Assembly: GCA_021736785.1 (NCBI GenBank)
Contig: JAIPFF010000019.1
Coordinates: 24,214 to 88,213, forward strand
Direction: 5' to 3'
DNA: 64,000 nt
Source: Thiohalocapsa sp.
Lineage (GTDB): Bacteria > Pseudomonadota > Gammaproteobacteria > Chromatiales > Chromatiaceae
The notes under the pieces were generated by a model that worked only from the letters and a program-made list of their open reading frames with translations, made no database searches and was not told the DNA's origin. Numbering within the stretch: the first letter of the stretch is position 1; every line of letters begins with the position of its first letter. This document shows positions 17,741-27,448 of the stretch, in pieces. The translations under genes were made by a program, and so were the position numbers.

Positions 17741-18706
17741 TCAGTCGTTGTCGGGTTTCTTGCGTGCACGGGGATGAGCCTGGTCGTATACCCGCGCCAG
17801 GTGCTGGAAATCGAGATGCGTGTAGATCTGCGTGGTGGCGATGTCTGCATGGCCCAGCAGTTCCTGCACCGCGCGCAGATCGCCGGAGGATTCCAACAGA
17901 TGGCTGGCGAACGAGTGTCGCAGCAGGTGCGGATGTAGATTTCGGGCGGCGCCGCGTACCTGCGCCCAGTGCTTCAGACGCTGTTGCACCGTCCGCGGGT
18001 GAATACGGCCGCCCCGCGAGCTGACGAACAGTGCGGGCTCGTCGTCGGCGGCGAGAAGCCGGCGTGGTTCCAGCCAGCGCTCGATGGCCTGCAGCGCTGC
18101 CGCGCCGATTGGAACCCGCCGGGTCTTCGCGCCCTTACCGGTTACGGTCAGCGTTGCATCCGCGGGATCGATATCGCGGATGTCCACGGAGATCAGCTCC
18201 GCCAGGCGCAGGCCGCTGGAGTAAAACAGCTCCACCATGGCCGTGTCGCGCAGCATCAGCGGGTCGTCGCCGCCGCCGTGGGCGCTGTCGGCGTCGATCA
18301 GGGCGCCGAGCTGATCGACATCGAAGGTTGCCGGCAGTTTGCGCCCGCTTTTCGGCGGGCGCACGCCGCGCGCCGGGCTCTGCTTGGCGGCTCCCTCGCG
18401 GATCAGATACTTGAACAGGCTGCGCAGGGCGGACAGCTCCCGCGCCAGCGTCTTGCCGCCGATGCCGGCGCGGTGACGCGCGGCGATGTAGCGCCGCACA
18501 TCGCCCTCGCGCAGCGCTGCCCACTCGTCGATGCCCTGCGCACGCCGCCACTGGCCGATGCGAAGCAAGTCGCGCCGGTAATTGCTCAGCGTATGTGCCG
18601 ACAGGCGCCGCTCGTGAGCGAGATGCGCCAGAAAGGCATCCAACCGGGGGTCGCAGGACGCAACGCCGTCGTCGACGCGCGCGGGTGCGGCGGTATCCCG
18701 GCTCAT
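17741..18706 (-). CDS. xerC: Site-specific tyrosine recombinase XerC
   Basis: A 321-residue recombinase that with XerD resolves chromosome dimers at dif. The N-terminal SAM-like DNA-binding domain (about 20-105) contains RLSAHTLSNYRRDL. The catalytic domain has the arginine in YSSGLRLAEL, the HxxR box HPHLLRHSFASHLL, LGHADIATTQIYTHLD and the nucleophilic tyrosine in that last stretch. Family length is normal. Its position after dapF and DUF484 matches the E. coli dapF-yigA-xerC order, which separates it from XerD or phage integrases. Confidence 0.95.
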   Translation of the reverse strand: MSRDTAAPARVDDGVASCDPRLDAFLAHLAHERRLSAHTLSNYRRDLLRIGQWRRAQGIDEWAALREGDVRRYIAARHRAGIGGKTLARELSALRSLFKYLIREGAAKQSPARGVRPPKSGRKLPATFDVDQLGALIDADSAHGGGDDPLMLRDTAMVELFYSSGLRLAELISVDIRDIDPADATLTVTGKGAKTRRVPIGAAALQAIERWLEPRRLLAADDEPALFVSSRGGRIHPRTVQQRLKHWAQVRGAARNLHPHLLRHSFASHLLESSGDLRAVQELLGHADIATTQIYTHLDFQHLARVYDQAHPRARKKPDND

Positions 18707-18797
18707 GGCTGTAACGCGGCCGAGGCAAGCGTCGTCGGCAAGGCCGCCGGCGTGTGCTCCGCGCGCGCGCCGACGCCTTGCTCGGGCCGGGCCGGCA

Positions 18798-19469
18798 TCA
18801 GCGGCGCTGGCCGAGATCGGTCAGCTTGGCGCTGGCGATGGCGCCGAGGCGCTCGAGCAGGTCCGTGCCCATGTCCGGCGTGAAACGGGCCGGGTCGGTG
18901 CTGCCGATGGCCAGCACGCCGGTCTGGCCATGGGCATTGATCGGCACCAGCGCCGCCGACTGAATACCGGGCGTGTCGTCGAACAATGCGCGGGTCTGCT
19001 CGGGCTTCAGTGGACCGCATACACAGCGGTCGCGCGCGACGAAGTCGACGAAGCTGCCGATCAGCGGGTCGGCGGCCGCGCGCTCCGCCTCCAAAGGGAA
19101 CAGCTTGAGTGCCACCGCGTCGGCATTGAACTGCTCGCGAAGAGCGTCCTGCAGCGCTTTGTGGGCGTGCTCCAGATCGTGGGCGAGGATGAGCTTCAGG
19201 GTCAGCTCATGCAATCTGGCGGACAGCTCCTCGTAGTCGCGCGCCCGATGCACCAGGTGGTTGAGCCGGCCGCGCTCGGTGGCGAGCTGTTCGCGCAGCA
19301 CCGAAACCTGATGCTCGATCAGCGAGACCGCGCCGCCGGCACCGTGAGGAACATGCAGCTTCGCAAGAACTTGTGGATGTCGGACGAGGAAATCCGTGTG
19401 CCGCATCAAATAGGCCGCCATGGCCTTTTCGTACTCATCGTCGGCTTGGTCGACCTGACGCGTGGTCAT
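18798..19469 (-). CDS. DUF484 (GAF-like) family protein
   Basis: A 223-residue protein of the DUF484 family, encoded between dapF and xerC as in many gammaproteobacteria (yigA in E. coli). The N-terminal part ([22 protein letters not shown]) is the family entry, followed by a coiled region at about 55-95 ([20 protein letters not shown]). A GAF-like domain follows ([20 protein letters not shown], then [17 protein letters not shown]). The molecular role is unknown. Its ATG overlaps the dapF stop by 4 bases (ATGA), indicating coupled translation. Confidence 0.92.
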   Translation of the reverse strand: MTTRQVDQADDEYEKAMAAYLMRHTDFLVRHPQVLAKLHVPHGAGGAVSLIEHQVSVLREQLATERGRLNHLVHRARDYEELSARLHELTLKLILAHDLEHAHKALQDALREQFNADAVALKLFPLEAERAAADPLIGSFVDFVARDRCVCGPLKPEQTRALFDDTPGIQSAALVPINAHGQTGVLAIGSTDPARFTPDMGTDLLERLGAIASAKLTDLGQRR

Positions 19470-20296
19470 AGCTCGATGTCCCCATCAAAGACCCTGGTTG
19501 CGGGGCCGGTCATGACAACCGTCTCCCCTTCGCCGAGCCAATTTATCACAAGCTCTCCGCCGGGCAGCGCGACGGTCACGGTCTCGTCGAGCTCGCCCCA
19601 CAGGCGGCCGATGACCACGGCCGCGCAGGCGCCGGTGCCGCAGGCCAGCGTCTCTCCGACCCCCCGCTCCCATACCCGAAGCCGGATCCGCGTCGCATCC
19701 TCGACCTGCATGAAGCCGACATTGACGCGGTTCGGGAACAGCGCATCGTGCTCGATCAGCGGACCCAAAGTCTCGACCGGCGCGTCTTGCACGTGATCCA
19801 CGCGCAGCACCGCGTGGGGATTGCCCATCGAGACGGCACCGAAGCGGATGGCGTCGCAGCCTTTGCCGATCTCGTAGGCGGGGGCGCGACTGCGCGCCAC
19901 CAGCGGGATGTCCGCGGGCTCGAAGCGGGGCACACCCATGTCGACGGTGACTTGCCCGTCCGGGCGCAGGCACAGCACGATCGGGCCCGCGGCGGTGCCC
20001 ACCGAGATTTCGTCACGGGTGCAGAGACCCCGCTCGCGCACGAAGCGGGCAAAGCATCGGGCGCCGTTGCCGCACTGCTCGACTTCGGAGCCGTCGGCAT
20101 TGAAGATTCGGTAGTGAAAGTCGGTTCCCGGCAACCGCGGCGGCTCCACCAAAAGGAGCTGATCGCAGCCGATGCCGAAACGCCGATCGGCCAACCGCCG
20201 GCACAGCGCCGGGGTCATCTCCACGCGCTGGCCGACAGCGTCGATAACGACGAAATCGTTGCCGAGGCCCTGCATTTTCGTAAAGCGCAGACGCAT
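19466..20296 (-). CDS. dapF: Diaminopimelate epimerase
   Basis: A 276-residue enzyme converting LL- to meso-diaminopimelate for lysine and peptidoglycan synthesis. The two catalytic cysteines are in [13 protein letters not shown] and [12 protein letters not shown], and the start [14 protein letters not shown] is the family signature. The ATG at 20296 gives the usual length and shares one base with the preceding stop (TAATG). It belongs with lysA, two genes upstream, in the same pathway. Confidence 0.98.
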   Translation of the reverse strand: MRLRFTKMQGLGNDFVVIDAVGQRVEMTPALCRRLADRRFGIGCDQLLLVEPPRLPGTDFHYRIFNADGSEVEQCGNGARCFARFVRERGLCTRDEISVGTAAGPIVLCLRPDGQVTVDMGVPRFEPADIPLVARSRAPAYEIGKGCDAIRFGAVSMGNPHAVLRVDHVQDAPVETLGPLIEHDALFPNRVNVGFMQVEDATRIRLRVWERGVGETLACGTGACAAVVIGRLWGELDETVTVALPGGELVINWLGEGETVVMTGPATRVFDGDIEL

Positions 20297-20967
20297 TAGC
20301 CGATCCGACCCCAAACGGCAAGATGCCGGTCGCTGACCACGTTGACTTCCAGGTGCGGGTCCAGCCCGGCCTCGCGCAGCTGCGCCGTCACCTCCGCCGG
20401 CTCGAAGGCGGCCAGCAGCGAATTGTGGAAATCGCGCCGCAGGACGTCCGGTGCATCCCCGGCGTAGCTCTCGACCAATGCCGCGGCCCAGCCCGCCGAG
20501 GCCGGGCGCATCAAGTCCATGACCAAGACCAGCGCGCCGGGCTTGGCGCAGGCGCGCACCGTGCGCCAGAGCACCTGCGGCTCGTGCAGGTGGTGCAGCA
20601 GGCTGTTGGAAAGGATCAGGTCATAGGCGCCCTGCGCCAGCGTCGGCGAGGGCAGCTTGTCGCAGACCAGCCGGACGCGGTCGGCGATGCCCGGCAATGC
20701 GGCGATATTGCGCCGTGCCAGATCGAGCATCGCTTCGCTGCCGTCGAGTGCATCGCAATAGGCCTGCGGATAGCGGCGCAGAAAACGGATCACGATGTCC
20801 GCTGGACCGCAGCCCAGATCAAGCGCCCGGGCGCCGGACAACTCGCCGGGCCGCTGCTCGGCGAGCAGCCGCAGGAACAGCTCGTTGGGCTCGGTGAAGT
20901 CCGCTTCCGCGTAGGCGATGGCCTGCCCGGCCTCCTCCATCAATTCCGGCTCCGGTCGGCGTTTCAT
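20296..20967 (-). CDS. Class I SAM-dependent methyltransferase
   Basis: A 223-residue cytoplasmic methyltransferase with the Rossmann motif [17 protein letters not shown] near residue 50, an acidic motif II region in [14 protein letters not shown], and [14 protein letters not shown] as the post-motif loop. The substrate cannot be read. It is inserted between lysA and dapF, with 23 bases to lysA and a one-base overlap with dapF, so it is part of that operon. A similar gene is not found at this place in E. coli. Confidence 0.85.
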   Translation of the reverse strand: MKRRPEPELMEEAGQAIAYAEADFTEPNELFLRLLAEQRPGELSGARALDLGCGPADIVIRFLRRYPQAYCDALDGSEAMLDLARRNIAALPGIADRVRLVCDKLPSPTLAQGAYDLILSNSLLHHLHEPQVLWRTVRACAKPGALVLVMDLMRPASAGWAAALVESYAGDAPDVLRRDFHNSLLAAFEPAEVTAQLREAGLDPHLEVNVVSDRHLAVWGRIG

Positions 20968-20990
20968 CGTATCGCTCGTATTGCTGCGGC

Positions 20991-22235
20991 TCAGGGAAGT
21001 GTCGCCTCGTCGGCGTACAGCGAGGCCCGCGTCTCGCGGCGGCGAACCAAGTGAATGTCGGCGCCGTCGACGACGATCTCGGCGGCGCGCGGGCGGCTGT
21101 TGTAATTCGAGCTCATGGTGAAACCGTAGGCGCCGCTCGAGCGCACCGCCAGCAAATCACCCTCCGCGAGCACCAGAGACCGCGCCTTACCGAGAAAATC
21201 GCCGGTCTCGCAGACCGGGCCGACGATGTCGAATATGCGTGGCTCGCCGTGGCCGCGCTGCACCGGCACGATCTCCTGCACCGCCTGATAAAGGGCGGGC
21301 CGCAGCAGGTCGTTCATGGCCGCATCGACGATGGCGAAGTGCCGGCTTTCGGTCGGTTTCAGGTATTCGACCCGCGTCAGCAGTATGCCGGCATTGCCGG
21401 CAATGGCGCGGCCGGGCTCGAGGATAATCTCCAGCGGACGCTGCGCGAGGCGCTCGCGCAGCACCGCGGCATAGGCGTCCGGTGCCGGCGGCTGCTCGTC
21501 CGTGTAACGGATGCCGAGACCGCCGCCGAGATCCAGGTGCTCGATGGCGATGCCCCGCTCGGCGAGCCGGTCGGCCAGCGCGAGTACTCGCTCCAACGCG
21601 TCGAGGAACGGCGCCAGCTCGGTGAGCTGGGAGCCGATATGACAATCGATGCCGACTACGCGCACATGCGCCATCGCGGCGGCCTCGGCGTAGACTGCCT
21701 CGGCGCCACCGATGTCGATACCGAACTTGTTCTCCTTGAGGCCGGTGGAGATGTAGGGGTGGGACTTGGCGTCGACATCCGGATTGACGCGCAGCGAGAC
21801 CGGCGCGACGGTGCCGAGCTCGGCGGCGATCGATGCGATCCGCGCGAGCTCGGGCTGCGACTCCACGTTGAAGCAACGGATGCCGACCTCGAGCGCGCGA
21901 CGGATCTCGTCGGCGCGCTTGCCCACGCCCGAGAAGATGATCTTGCCGGGCTCCCCGCCGGCGGCCAGCACGCGCTCGAGCTCGCCGACGGAGACGATAT
22001 CGAAGCCGGAGCCCAGGCGGGCCAGAATACCGAGCACGCCGAGGTTCGAGTTGGCCTTGACGGCGAAGCAAATCAGGTGCGGGTGGTCCGCGAAGGCCGT
22101 GTCGAATGCACGCCAGTGACGCTCGAGCGTGGCGCGCGAGTAGACATAGGCCGGCGTGCCGAAACGCGCGGCGATCTCCCGCAGCGGCACATCTTCGGCG
22201 TAGAGCTCATCGCCGCGGTAATTGAAGTGGTCCAT
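20991..22235 (-). CDS. lysA: Diaminopimelate decarboxylase
   Basis: A 414-residue PLP enzyme making lysine from meso-diaminopimelate. The PLP lysine lies in CFAVKANSNLGVL. Further signatures are CHIGSQLTELAPF, LDLGGGLGIRY, LEPGRAIAGNAG and the substrate-binding GPVCETGDFLG with SGAYGFTMSSNYNSR at the end. The length is typical. It follows lptM by 25 bases and precedes the methyltransferase and dapF, combining the last two lysine-pathway steps in one operon. Confidence 0.98.
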   Translation of the reverse strand: MDHFNYRGDELYAEDVPLREIAARFGTPAYVYSRATLERHWRAFDTAFADHPHLICFAVKANSNLGVLGILARLGSGFDIVSVGELERVLAAGGEPGKIIFSGVGKRADEIRRALEVGIRCFNVESQPELARIASIAAELGTVAPVSLRVNPDVDAKSHPYISTGLKENKFGIDIGGAEAVYAEAAAMAHVRVVGIDCHIGSQLTELAPFLDALERVLALADRLAERGIAIEHLDLGGGLGIRYTDEQPPAPDAYAAVLRERLAQRPLEIILEPGRAIAGNAGILLTRVEYLKPTESRHFAIVDAAMNDLLRPALYQAVQEIVPVQRGHGEPRIFDIVGPVCETGDFLGKARSLVLAEGDLLAVRSSGAYGFTMSSNYNSRPRAAEIVVDGADIHLVRRRETRASLYADEATLP

Positions 22236-22260
22236 ACGGTCGTCGTCGGGGCCTTCGTCG

Positions 22261-22476
22261 TCAGGGCGTACCGCTTAGGGGGTCGGCTGCGGGGGCTTCG
22301 GGCACGTCGTCCGCGTCTTGCTGCGCCGGGGACGCTTCGGCGGGCGCGGGCGGCCCGCTCTGCGACGGCGGCTCGGGCAGATACAAATCGCCCTTCTGGC
22401 CGCAGGCGCTCAGCATTTGCGCGGTACCGAGGACGGCGATCGTTGCGTAAAGAAGATATTTGGCCCAGCAGTGCAT
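22261..22476 (-). CDS. lptM: LPS translocon maturation lipoprotein LptM (YifL)
   Basis: A 71-residue lipoprotein. The signal sequence ends in the lipobox LSAC and is followed by GQKGDLYLPEP, the short conserved motif of this family. The remainder is Pro/Ala/Asp-rich and probably disordered. LptM helps the outer-membrane LPS translocon LptDE mature. The ATG at 22476 places a normal signal peptide ahead of the cysteine; the longer open frame is not credible. Its place directly upstream of lysA-dapF matches the enterobacterial arrangement. Confidence 0.9.
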   Translation of the reverse strand: MHCWAKYLLYATIAVLGTAQMLSACGQKGDLYLPEPPSQSGPPAPAEASPAQQDADDVPEAPAADPLSGTP

Positions 22477-22806
22477 GGCACGCAGCTCGAAATCGGATAT
22501 CGGCGGTCGGAACTGGCGCAACGCGCAAGCGTGAGTCGGCATTTGCCATTCGAGGCGCGACGCCGCGCGATGATTCCGCACCAAGGGCGCACCGAGCGAT
22601 CCGCCGGCCAAGCGATGCACGTCCGACATGCCGCCAGCAGCGCGCGGGCGGCAAGGCAGGACGCCGCTTCGATGCCGCGGGCCTGTGCCCGCACAAGGTG
22701 CCCGCACAAGGTGCCCGCCTAAGCTGCCGGCGGCAGGTTCCCGGCTAAATGCCGAGTATACCGATCAAGCGTATTTCTTGCGCGTTTGGCGGACGCCGCC
22801 GCCGGC
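22477..22806. other. Intergenic region upstream of lptM-lysA operon with 13-bp repeats
   Basis: No gene seen in 330 bases. It should carry the promoter of the lptM operon. Three tandem 13-bp units, GTGCCCGCACAAG, lie at 22685-22723; the first two are identical and the third differs at two bases. Confidence 0.6.
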
Positions 22807-23631
22807 TTATTGCTCCTCGCTCGCTGCCACGAACACGGCAAGTCGGGAGGCGTTACCGTCGAACAGCGTCAGCCCGGACCCGGAGATTTCGTACCGTACG
22901 ACCCGCGTCAGCGCGTCCAGATAGGCTGCCTCCTGCGCCATGACGCCCTCCGGGCTCGGGCACATCATCCGCGTCGTGGCGACGGGCTCGCGGATCTCGA
23001 GCCAGTTGCCGTTCAGCGCGTAGGCTCCCCGATAGCGATTGCAGGCCTGTCCGGAAAACCGGCCGTCCGCGTCGAACTGCAGCGTCACGTCGGCGCCCAC
23101 CAGCGTCGAAACGATCGCCTGCTTTCCGTTGTTGAGGCTGACCAGTTGCCATTGCGTGCCGGTCAGCGAGGCCTGCCGGAGCTCGGCCAGCGTGAGCAGG
23201 GGCTCGCCGCCGGCATCGAGGATCTCCAGGCGACCACCGTCGATGCGGTAGCGAGCGGCGCGGGAAATGGCGTCGACGACGGCGCGCTCTTGCTCCATCA
23301 AGGGCGGGTCGCAGGCCATCATTGTCGACGCCATCTGCGATGTCATCTTCAGCGTGCCGCCGTCGATGCTGTAGCCGCCCATCAGGCGGTTGCAACCCGC
23401 GCTGCCGCTGAAGCGGCCATCGTCGAAGCTTACCACCGCGTTCTCGCCGCCCAGGATGGGTTGCATCGCGCCGTCCGCGCGGTAGGTCTCGATACGCCAC
23501 TGGGTGCCTTCGAGGGTGGTTTCGGCGTCGTTCATCGTGTCTGTCGCGCAAGCGGACATGGTGCCGGCGAGGGCGGCGACAACCGCCAACAGCGCGGCGG
23601 CGGGTGTGCGAAGCAGGTCACGTGCATTCAT
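22807..23631 (-). CDS. Lipoprotein with two META domains
   Basis: A 274-residue exported protein. The N-terminal signal ends near SACATD, with a lipobox-like MSAC at about residue 28. Two META domains follow: first LEGTQWRIETYRADG with FSGSAGCNRLMGGYS (about 40-150), then LTGTQWQLVSLNNGK with FSGQACNRYRGAYALNG (about 155-265). Both have the conserved GCNR/CNR turn. META proteins such as HslJ are envelope proteins linked to stress or antibiotic resistance. It is a single minus-strand gene. Function beyond the fold is unknown. Confidence 0.88.
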   Translation of the reverse strand: MNARDLLRTPAAALLAVVAALAGTMSACATDTMNDAETTLEGTQWRIETYRADGAMQPILGGENAVVSFDDGRFSGSAGCNRLMGGYSIDGGTLKMTSQMASTMMACDPPLMEQERAVVDAISRAARYRIDGGRLEILDAGGEPLLTLAELRQASLTGTQWQLVSLNNGKQAIVSTLVGADVTLQFDADGRFSGQACNRYRGAYALNGNWLEIREPVATTRMMCPSPEGVMAQEAAYLDALTRVVRYEISGSGLTLFDGNASRLAVFVAASEEQ

Positions 23632-23786
23632 GCGAGTCTCCTTTCGTTGATGCGGCGCTGCCGTGAGCCGCGCGTGCGATAGGGGCGAAAGCGGGCTATG
23701 CCGAGGCGCCGACGGCCGGACTTCCGGGCCGCGAATACCGATCGCGCTTCCGGGCCCGACTTGCGGGGTCGGCTTTCGGTTCGGGC

Positions 23787-24407
23787 TCAGGGAAGGATAC
23801 GGATCGGAGTCCCGTCGCGCACCAATGACCAGATCTCGTCCATCTCGTTGTTGGTGACCGCGATACAGCCGTCGGTCCAGTCCCGGCCATCGTATTCTTT
23901 GGCCAGCGCCGGCGATGTCAGCCAGTTCGGGCGCCCGTGGATCATGATCATGCCGCCCGCGCTATGCCCCATTGCGCGTGCGAAGGCGCGATCGCGCTCG
24001 TTCGGGTAGGAGACGTGGATGGACTTGTAGAAGTTGCTGCGCGGATTTCGCCAGTCGAGGGTGTAGTCCCCTTCGGGCGTGCGCTCGTCGCCTTCCGCCA
24101 TTTTGTGCCCGCGTGGATTGTCTCCGAGGGAGATGCGGTATTCACGGTGCACCTGACCGTCGGCGATGAGCTGCATCTTGCGCTCCGCCTTGCGGACGAC
24201 CACGCTGTCCACGTGGCGCACCGACCGATAGTCGGGCTTGGATGCGCAGCCCGAGAGCTGGGTGCCGAGCAGCAAGGCCGTGAGGATCGGGATCATTACC
24301 CCCGAGGGGATCCGCCCGCTTCGGGCGGAGCAGCGGAGAATGAATTCACGCAGGCCCCTGCGGGCCGATGAAGGCTGCGCCATCGAGTTTATCCGGGTAA
24401 TTGTCAT
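23787..24407 (-). CDS. L,D-transpeptidase family lipoprotein (YkuD fold)
   Basis: A ~206-residue cell-wall enzyme. The YkuD catalytic region appears as MIMIHGRPN and, after a loop, WTDGCIAVTN, with the nucleophilic cysteine in DGC. A hydrophobic signal (MIPILTALLLGTQLSGC) ends in a lipobox-like LSGC. The start is uncertain: ATG at 24407 gives a basic N-region of about 37 residues, while ATG at 24296 starts at the signal itself but lacks positive charges. Members form or remodel 3-3 cross-links or attach proteins to peptidoglycan in the periplasm. The YafK-like spacing suggests the periplasmic murein group. Confidence 0.85.
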   Translation of the reverse strand: MTITRINSMAQPSSARRGLREFILRCSARSGRIPSGVMIPILTALLLGTQLSGCASKPDYRSVRHVDSVVVRKAERKMQLIADGQVHREYRISLGDNPRGHKMAEGDERTPEGDYTLDWRNPRSNFYKSIHVSYPNERDRAFARAMGHSAGGMIMIHGRPNWLTSPALAKEYDGRDWTDGCIAVTNNEMDEIWSLVRDGTPIRILP

Positions 24408-24548
24408 GTCGAGTGATCGGAACCGGATTCTAGCCGATCGAAACCCCCCAGGCATCAGCGAATCGTCGCTTTTATCCTTCGAAATTGACTGGTTAGAGCG
24501 GTAATCTAAAGGACTTTTTGCGAGTATGGCGATATCGCTGATCGCGGC

Positions 24549-26945
24549 CTAGTCCTGGCTCGGCCCATCGGGCGTCGCATAGACCAACAGCTGCGCCACC
24601 GCGCGGTCGGTCAGCGGATCCCGACTCAGCAGCCGCGCGTTGCCGTTGCGCAGGTGGCGCGCGAACTGAACGCGTGTCAGCACCAGCGGGTTCTGCGCCT
24701 GGCGGTCCGCAAACAGAATCAGGCCGCTGACGTCGCTGATCCAGCTGGCGCAGAGCGTCATCTGCGCGCCGTCGACATCGGCGAATTCGGCCCAGTCGCC
24801 CACCGCAAGCTTGCGTGCCGACACATCGAATTCGTCGCTGCCCTGCCCATGATCGCTGTCGCCCGGCGGCGCGGGCTCGCCGTTGTCGGCACGCGAGTCG
24901 GCTGGCTCGACGAGCGGTTGCCCGCTGCCCGGCTCGCGCGGTGTTTCCGTCGGCGGCTTGATCGCCGCCATATGCAACGGCATCAGGGCGCGCAGGAAAG
25001 GATGCCAAAGATCCGACTTGCCGATACACGCCAGGCCTTCGGGCAATCGCTGCAGCAGGTCCGGCAGCAGGCGCATCAGCCGCTCGCGATCGAGCCGATG
25101 GCTCTTTGGTCGGATGCTCCAAGCAAGGTCGTCGACGGTGCTCAGAGCTTGCCGCCAGTGCGCACCGCTGTCGCCTTCGGACACATAGAGATGGACCAGC
25201 ACTTGCGACCAAGCGGTGCGAATGAATTCCTCCACCACGGCGGGCAGGCGCTGCCCGTCGAGACGCTGTCCGATGGCGTCGCCGACAACGCGGTCCGCCG
25301 TCAGGCGTCGGTCGCGCTGCTCCAGGCGCTGCACCAGCTCGCCGACTTTCTTGCGCGCCTGCCGTTCGGCGTCCTCCAGGATTTGCCGAATGCGCCCGAC
25401 TTGCGCCTCGAAGATGTCGGTATCGCTGTCGAAGTCTTCGATGACTTGGCTGACAGCGTTGCGGATCGCGTCCAACAGACGCGCCTCCTGTTGTTCGTTC
25501 CAGCCGCGGGTCGCTTCGTCGATGAGATCCATCAGCTGTCGCGCGGGATGCTCGGAGTCGGCGAAAAAGGCCTTGTTGAGCAGCGCGACCTTGAGGATCG
25601 GCAGCTGCAGACGGCCCAACTCCCCGCGCATGCAGTCGGCCAACTCGCCGTCGGCGAGGATATAGTCGAACAGCGTTGCGGTCAGATTGACCGTCACCGC
25701 TTCTGTTGGCTGCAGCCAGCGCAGCAGCGGCGACGCGGCGAGAATATGCAGGATGGCGCTGCTGGTGGGGTCATGCTGCGCAAGGTCGACGCCGAGCTTC
25801 GCTGCCGCCTTGCCGTTGCCGCGTTGCAAGCCAGTCAGCCCTTCGAGGAGCTGGCTCAGCACGACCGGCCCCATCTGCATGGCGTCGAGCGCGTCGCCGG
25901 CGCCGTCGTCGCTCGGCTGCGCCCCGGCCGCAAAGCCGGTTTCCGGACCGGACTCGCGCTTGGCGCTTGCGCCATGCATTTGGCCGCTCGCCCCTTCCCC
26001 GCCGGACCCGCCGGACCCGCCGGACCCGGTACCGGTCGACCCGCCAACGGATGCCGCCTTTGCCGCGAGAAGGCCGCGTGCCATCTTCATGAAGACGTCG
26101 TCGACGCTGCTCCCCGCGCCAGTGCCGTGGCTCGACGGTGCTTTAGCCGCCGCCGGCCCGCCAGGGCGGTGTGACCGGTCCTCGTGCCCGGGCTGCTGCT
26201 CTTGGGCGGCGGGTGTTGCGTCTTCGGGCGCGCGCTCACGCTTGGGAATCGGCTCGGCCGCCGACACCTTCAGCTTTTCCAGCACGCCGTGCTCGACCAA
26301 TGTTGCGTTCAGGTCTTCGTAGACGGCCGGCAGTTCTTTCGCGGTGTAGTGCTCGAAGGTCTCCAGCAGCGTCAGCGCCAGTTCCTCGTCGGCCCAATTT
26401 TCCCGAACGGCAGCGAGAAAAGCACTGAACAGTCGCTTGACCGAGAACGGATTACTCTCACTGTCGAGGCGCCCGACATCGAGCAGTGCACCGACGCGGT
26501 GCTCAAGCGCGGTTAGCTGACCGGAGCACGCATAGGTCGCCTTTGCCGACAAGCGTCCCACCGCGAGGTCACGCTCGAACTCGTTGCGATCCACCAACGC
26601 CAGCTGGTCGGCGCTGGTGGATGGGGCGACGCGCTTGCCGCGCAGTGCGGCCACGGCTTGATCGCAGGCGCGGGTGTAACTGTCCCGGAATGCGCGCAGC
26701 AGTCCGCTACCGTTGGCACGCAGCACCGCAAACGCCGATTCGTAGAGCTCGCGCCGCACCGGGTCGTCGCTGCGCTCTGCTAGATTTCTCAGATCCGCTT
26801 CGGCCGCCTTCAGGTGCTCCGCGAACGCGGACGCTACTTGCTGGGACAGGCTGTCGCGCAACTCGCTGACCAACTCCAGCGCTCGCGTCGAGGGACGCTT
26901 CGCTGCGGGCGATCCGCTGGGTTGGCGTTGAGCGCGATCCGGCAT
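24549..26945 (-). CDS. DUF1631 family protein
   Basis: A 798-residue protein of the DUF1631 family, known in gammaproteobacteria but functionally obscure. The N-terminal ~260 residues are helical (ALELVSELRDSLSQQVASAF, then LEHRVGALLDV). A low-complexity linker at about 270-390 includes a (GGS)n run. The C-terminal half is helical with LLRWLQPTEAVTVNLTATLFDYIL and LNKAFFADSEHPARQLMDLI, the best conserved part. The last ~80 residues (VGDWAEFADVDGAQMTLCASWIS) look like a small PilZ-like beta barrel, so nucleotide signalling is possible but unproven. The ATG at 26945 follows a GGAG. Confidence 0.85.
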   Translation of the reverse strand: MPDRAQRQPSGSPAAKRPSTRALELVSELRDSLSQQVASAFAEHLKAAEADLRNLAERSDDPVRRELYESAFAVLRANGSGLLRAFRDSYTRACDQAVAALRGKRVAPSTSADQLALVDRNEFERDLAVGRLSAKATYACSGQLTALEHRVGALLDVGRLDSESNPFSVKRLFSAFLAAVRENWADEELALTLLETFEHYTAKELPAVYEDLNATLVEHGVLEKLKVSAAEPIPKRERAPEDATPAAQEQQPGHEDRSHRPGGPAAAKAPSSHGTGAGSSVDDVFMKMARGLLAAKAASVGGSTGTGSGGSGGSGGEGASGQMHGASAKRESGPETGFAAGAQPSDDGAGDALDAMQMGPVVLSQLLEGLTGLQRGNGKAAAKLGVDLAQHDPTSSAILHILAASPLLRWLQPTEAVTVNLTATLFDYILADGELADCMRGELGRLQLPILKVALLNKAFFADSEHPARQLMDLIDEATRGWNEQQEARLLDAIRNAVSQVIEDFDSDTDIFEAQVGRIRQILEDAERQARKKVGELVQRLEQRDRRLTADRVVGDAIGQRLDGQRLPAVVEEFIRTAWSQVLVHLYVSEGDSGAHWRQALSTVDDLAWSIRPKSHRLDRERLMRLLPDLLQRLPEGLACIGKSDLWHPFLRALMPLHMAAIKPPTETPREPGSGQPLVEPADSRADNGEPAPPGDSDHGQGSDEFDVSARKLAVGDWAEFADVDGAQMTLCASWISDVSGLILFADRQAQNPLVLTRVQFARHLRNGNARLLSRDPLTDRAVAQLLVYATPDGPSQD

Positions 26946-27448
26946 TGGACAGTTCTCCGGGAGCAATTGCGCCGCCGACGGCGCTTTGGACCTGTTCCCT
27001 GTCCGCCGAGGCGCCGAAAACCGGCAGGGGCGCGAGAGGCCTGCGCCCTCGTGGAAACGGGGGTGCGCATGCGTCGATCCTCTGCCCGGCGGTAAATACG
27101 GCGCCGATGTGTTTGTCTCTTTACATGGCAAAGTCTAACGCCTGCATCCGCGCGCCGGCGTGAAGTGCCTCGCAGGTTGCGCCGCCGACTGCCGGGCAAA
27201 GCGCCGGCCGGGCACCTCGAGGCGAGCAGGAGGTGCCGACGGGCCGGCCGCGAGGGCCCGCATACGTGCGGCGAAGCTCCGATTGCCGGCGCCTGTTTGC
27301 GGCGCTCGGGCGCGGGGTGCGCCGGTCCGGCCGACGCTCCGGCTTCGACCCGCATTCTCCCCGGCGCCAATCGTATCGGTCGATGTGCCGAACGTGGGGT
27401 CGACGTCGCTGTGTTAGCATCGTTCGGCTTCGATCGATGGAGCTTGCG
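26946..27448. other. Divergent intergenic region between DUF1631 and hydrolase genes
   Basis: 503 bases with promoters for both flanking genes expected. A lower-GC patch at 27108-27140 (GTTTGTCTCTTTACATGGCAAAG) and another at 27410-27425 (TGTGTTAGCATCG) are the likeliest -10 regions, but no full promoter could be assigned. No gene recognised. Confidence 0.4.

Noticed and set aside
17741..18706. The tyrosine recombinase considered as a phage or island integrase.
   Set aside because: Its position after dapF and DUF484 and its length and motifs fit chromosomal XerC.
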